From Deltaproteobacteria bacterium (lineage in GTDB: Bacteria > Desulfobacterota > GWC2-55-46 > JAUVFY01), in NCBI GenBank assembly GCA_030594025.1, contig JAUVFY010000057.1:1-7348 (forward strand): 7,348 nucleotides of DNA, in the 5' to 3' direction. Every line of letters starts with the position of its first letter. Positions within the stretch are counted from its first letter, which is position 1. The notes below the pieces were generated by a model. It searched no databases, was not told where the DNA came from, and saw only the letters and a list, made by a program, of their open reading frames with translations. A program made the translations under genes and the position numbers. Below, piece by piece: positions 6,975 to 7,348 of the stretch.

Positions 6975-6998
6975 GGGCCCACCCCGCTGGGCGGGCCC
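6975..6998 (+). terminator. GC-rich hairpin after thiL, possible terminator
   Basis: GGGCCC (6975-6980) pairs with GGGCCC (6993-6998). After one A-C mismatch, CCC (6982-6984) pairs with GGG (6989-6991) around the loop CGCT. It begins two bases after the thiL stop and ends the gene run, where a terminator is expected. It lacks a T-rich tract: the next bases are TCAGAAAAACC. It could act as an imperfect intrinsic terminator, a Rho-assisted end or an mRNA 3'-stabilising stem. Confidence 0.5.
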
Positions 6999-7016
6999 TC
7001 AGAAAAACCATTGTGC

Positions 7017-7036
7017 CACGGATTTACGCGGATTCA
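7017..7036. repeat. Two-copy 10-bp tandem motif (CACGGATTTA / CGCGGATTCA)
   Basis: CACGGATTTA at 7017-7026 is followed directly by CGCGGATTCA at 7027-7036, with 8 of 10 bases shared. From memory, strings built on CACGGATT units occur as dispersed intergenic repeats in many bacterial genomes, and this could be a short remnant of one. With two units the call is tentative. Confidence 0.35.
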
Positions 7037-7078
7037 GCTCCAGGGCACTTTCCCCCGGTCGATTTTCAGCAAATCCCG

Positions 7079-7097
7079 GCGCCTGCTTTAGCGGCGC
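7079..7097. other. Short hairpin upstream of the right-edge promoter
   Basis: GCGCC (7079-7083) pairs with GGCGC (7093-7097), and GC (7085-7086) pairs with GC (7091-7092) around loop TTTA, leaving one bulged T. It ends eight bases before the -35 box at 7105. No T-tract follows on either strand, so it is not a standard terminator; an operator or a chance fold are both possible. Confidence 0.3.
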
Positions 7098-7104
7098 AAC
7101 ACGA

Positions 7105-7134
7105 TTGACTTTAACCCGAAAGGCATTCTATAAT
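7105..7134 (+). promoter_or_regulatory. Strong sigma70-like promoter for the right-edge gene
   Basis: TTGACT at 7105-7110 (5 of 6) and a perfect TATAAT at 7129-7134 are separated by 18 bp. Transcription should start near 7141, giving a leader of about 20 nt before ATG 7161. A weak Shine-Dalgarno, AAAGAG at 7148-7153, lies seven bases before that ATG. The promoter shows that the next gene is a separate unit from the galU-thiL run. Confidence 0.75.
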
Positions 7135-7160
7135 ACACGGCAATAACAAAGAGTTTAGTC

Positions 7161-7348
7161 ATGAAAATCAGGGTCCCAATAGGATATAAATTTATCCTCG
7201 GTTTCATAACCGTTGTCGCCTCCGCCGCCTTTGTGCCCAAGCTCGTCGACAGGATCGATGTGGTGGATTGGGTAAGGGAGCCCTTGGGCGTTCTTACGGC
7301 CATACTTATCGGACTCATACTCGGCACCATCTTTACACGGAGTTTCAC
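7161..7348 (+). CDS. Two-helix membrane protein, N-terminal fragment, possible HAMP-type signalling protein
   Basis: The frame from ATG 7161 is open for 62 codons and runs off the window. It starts MKIRVPIGYKFILGF, a positively charged start leading into a first hydrophobic helix (about residues 11-26). A short loop with charged residues follows (27-41, including KLVDR and DWVRE), then a second hydrophobic helix (about 42-58, rich in Leu, Ile and Gly) ending in TRSF. Two helices with a very short periplasmic loop, followed by a basic TRSF-type junction, are typical of HAMP-linked histidine kinases, diguanylate cyclases, chemotaxis receptors or PP2C phosphatases, whose output domain would lie beyond the window. 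That class is inference; the start and coding status are supported by the promoter, the weak ribosome site and the hydrophobic pattern. An unrelated two-helix membrane protein remains possible. Confidence 0.7.
   Translation, partial: MKIRVPIGYKFILGFITVVASAAFVPKLVDRIDVVDWVREPLGVLTAILIGLILGTIFTRSF

Noticed and set aside
7088..7348. Minus-strand open frame at the right edge
   Set aside because: The plus strand here has a near-consensus promoter, a weak ribosome site and a sensible membrane-protein start; the minus frame covers the promoter and has no supporting signal.

Overview
The window is a stretch of bacterial chromosome carrying mostly core housekeeping genes, all on the + strand and tightly packed. 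Bacterial origin is shown by the PcrA/UvrD-type helicase with its RNA polymerase-binding tail, GalU, LonA, ThiL and sigma70-like promoters. The DNA looks moderately GC-rich. It uses AGG for Arg and ATA for Ile heavily throughout, a habit I associate with Deltaproteobacteria sensu lato and Nitrospirota-like lineages. That placement is inference; the sequence does not fix the taxon.

Layout from left to right: (1) the last ~625 codons of a UvrD/PcrA-family DNA helicase, whose start and Walker A region lie before the window; (2) a 266-bp AT-richer gap with no gene, ending in a good sigma70-like promoter placed so close to the next ATG that the mRNA is probably leaderless or nearly so; (3) a four-gene run galU - hsp20 - lon - thiL with gaps of 12, 43 and 27 bp, probably one operon; (4) a 188-bp gap holding a GC-rich hairpin, a short 10-bp tandem motif, a second hairpin and a strong promoter (TTGACT, 18 bp, TATAAT); (5) the first 62 codons of a two-helix membrane protein, cut by the window end, probably the start of a HAMP-type sensor or signalling protein.

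The run links proteostasis (Hsp20 holds unfolding proteins; Lon degrades them) with UDP-glucose synthesis for envelope polysaccharides (GalU) and the last step of thiamine diphosphate synthesis (ThiL). The Hsp20/Lon pair makes functional sense; galU and thiL look like metabolic passengers. No CIRCE element or convincing sigma32 promoter is visible, although one weak sigma32-like site lies upstream of galU.

I see no mobile element, CRISPR array, tRNA, rRNA or obviously new multi-gene system. The points most worth a second look are local: the leaderless galU architecture, the unclear thiL start (mini-ORF and possible CTG start), the Arg/Lys-rich Lon tail, two small tandem duplications in the helicase gene (one across its stop codon), and the truncated membrane protein with its own promoter at the right edge.
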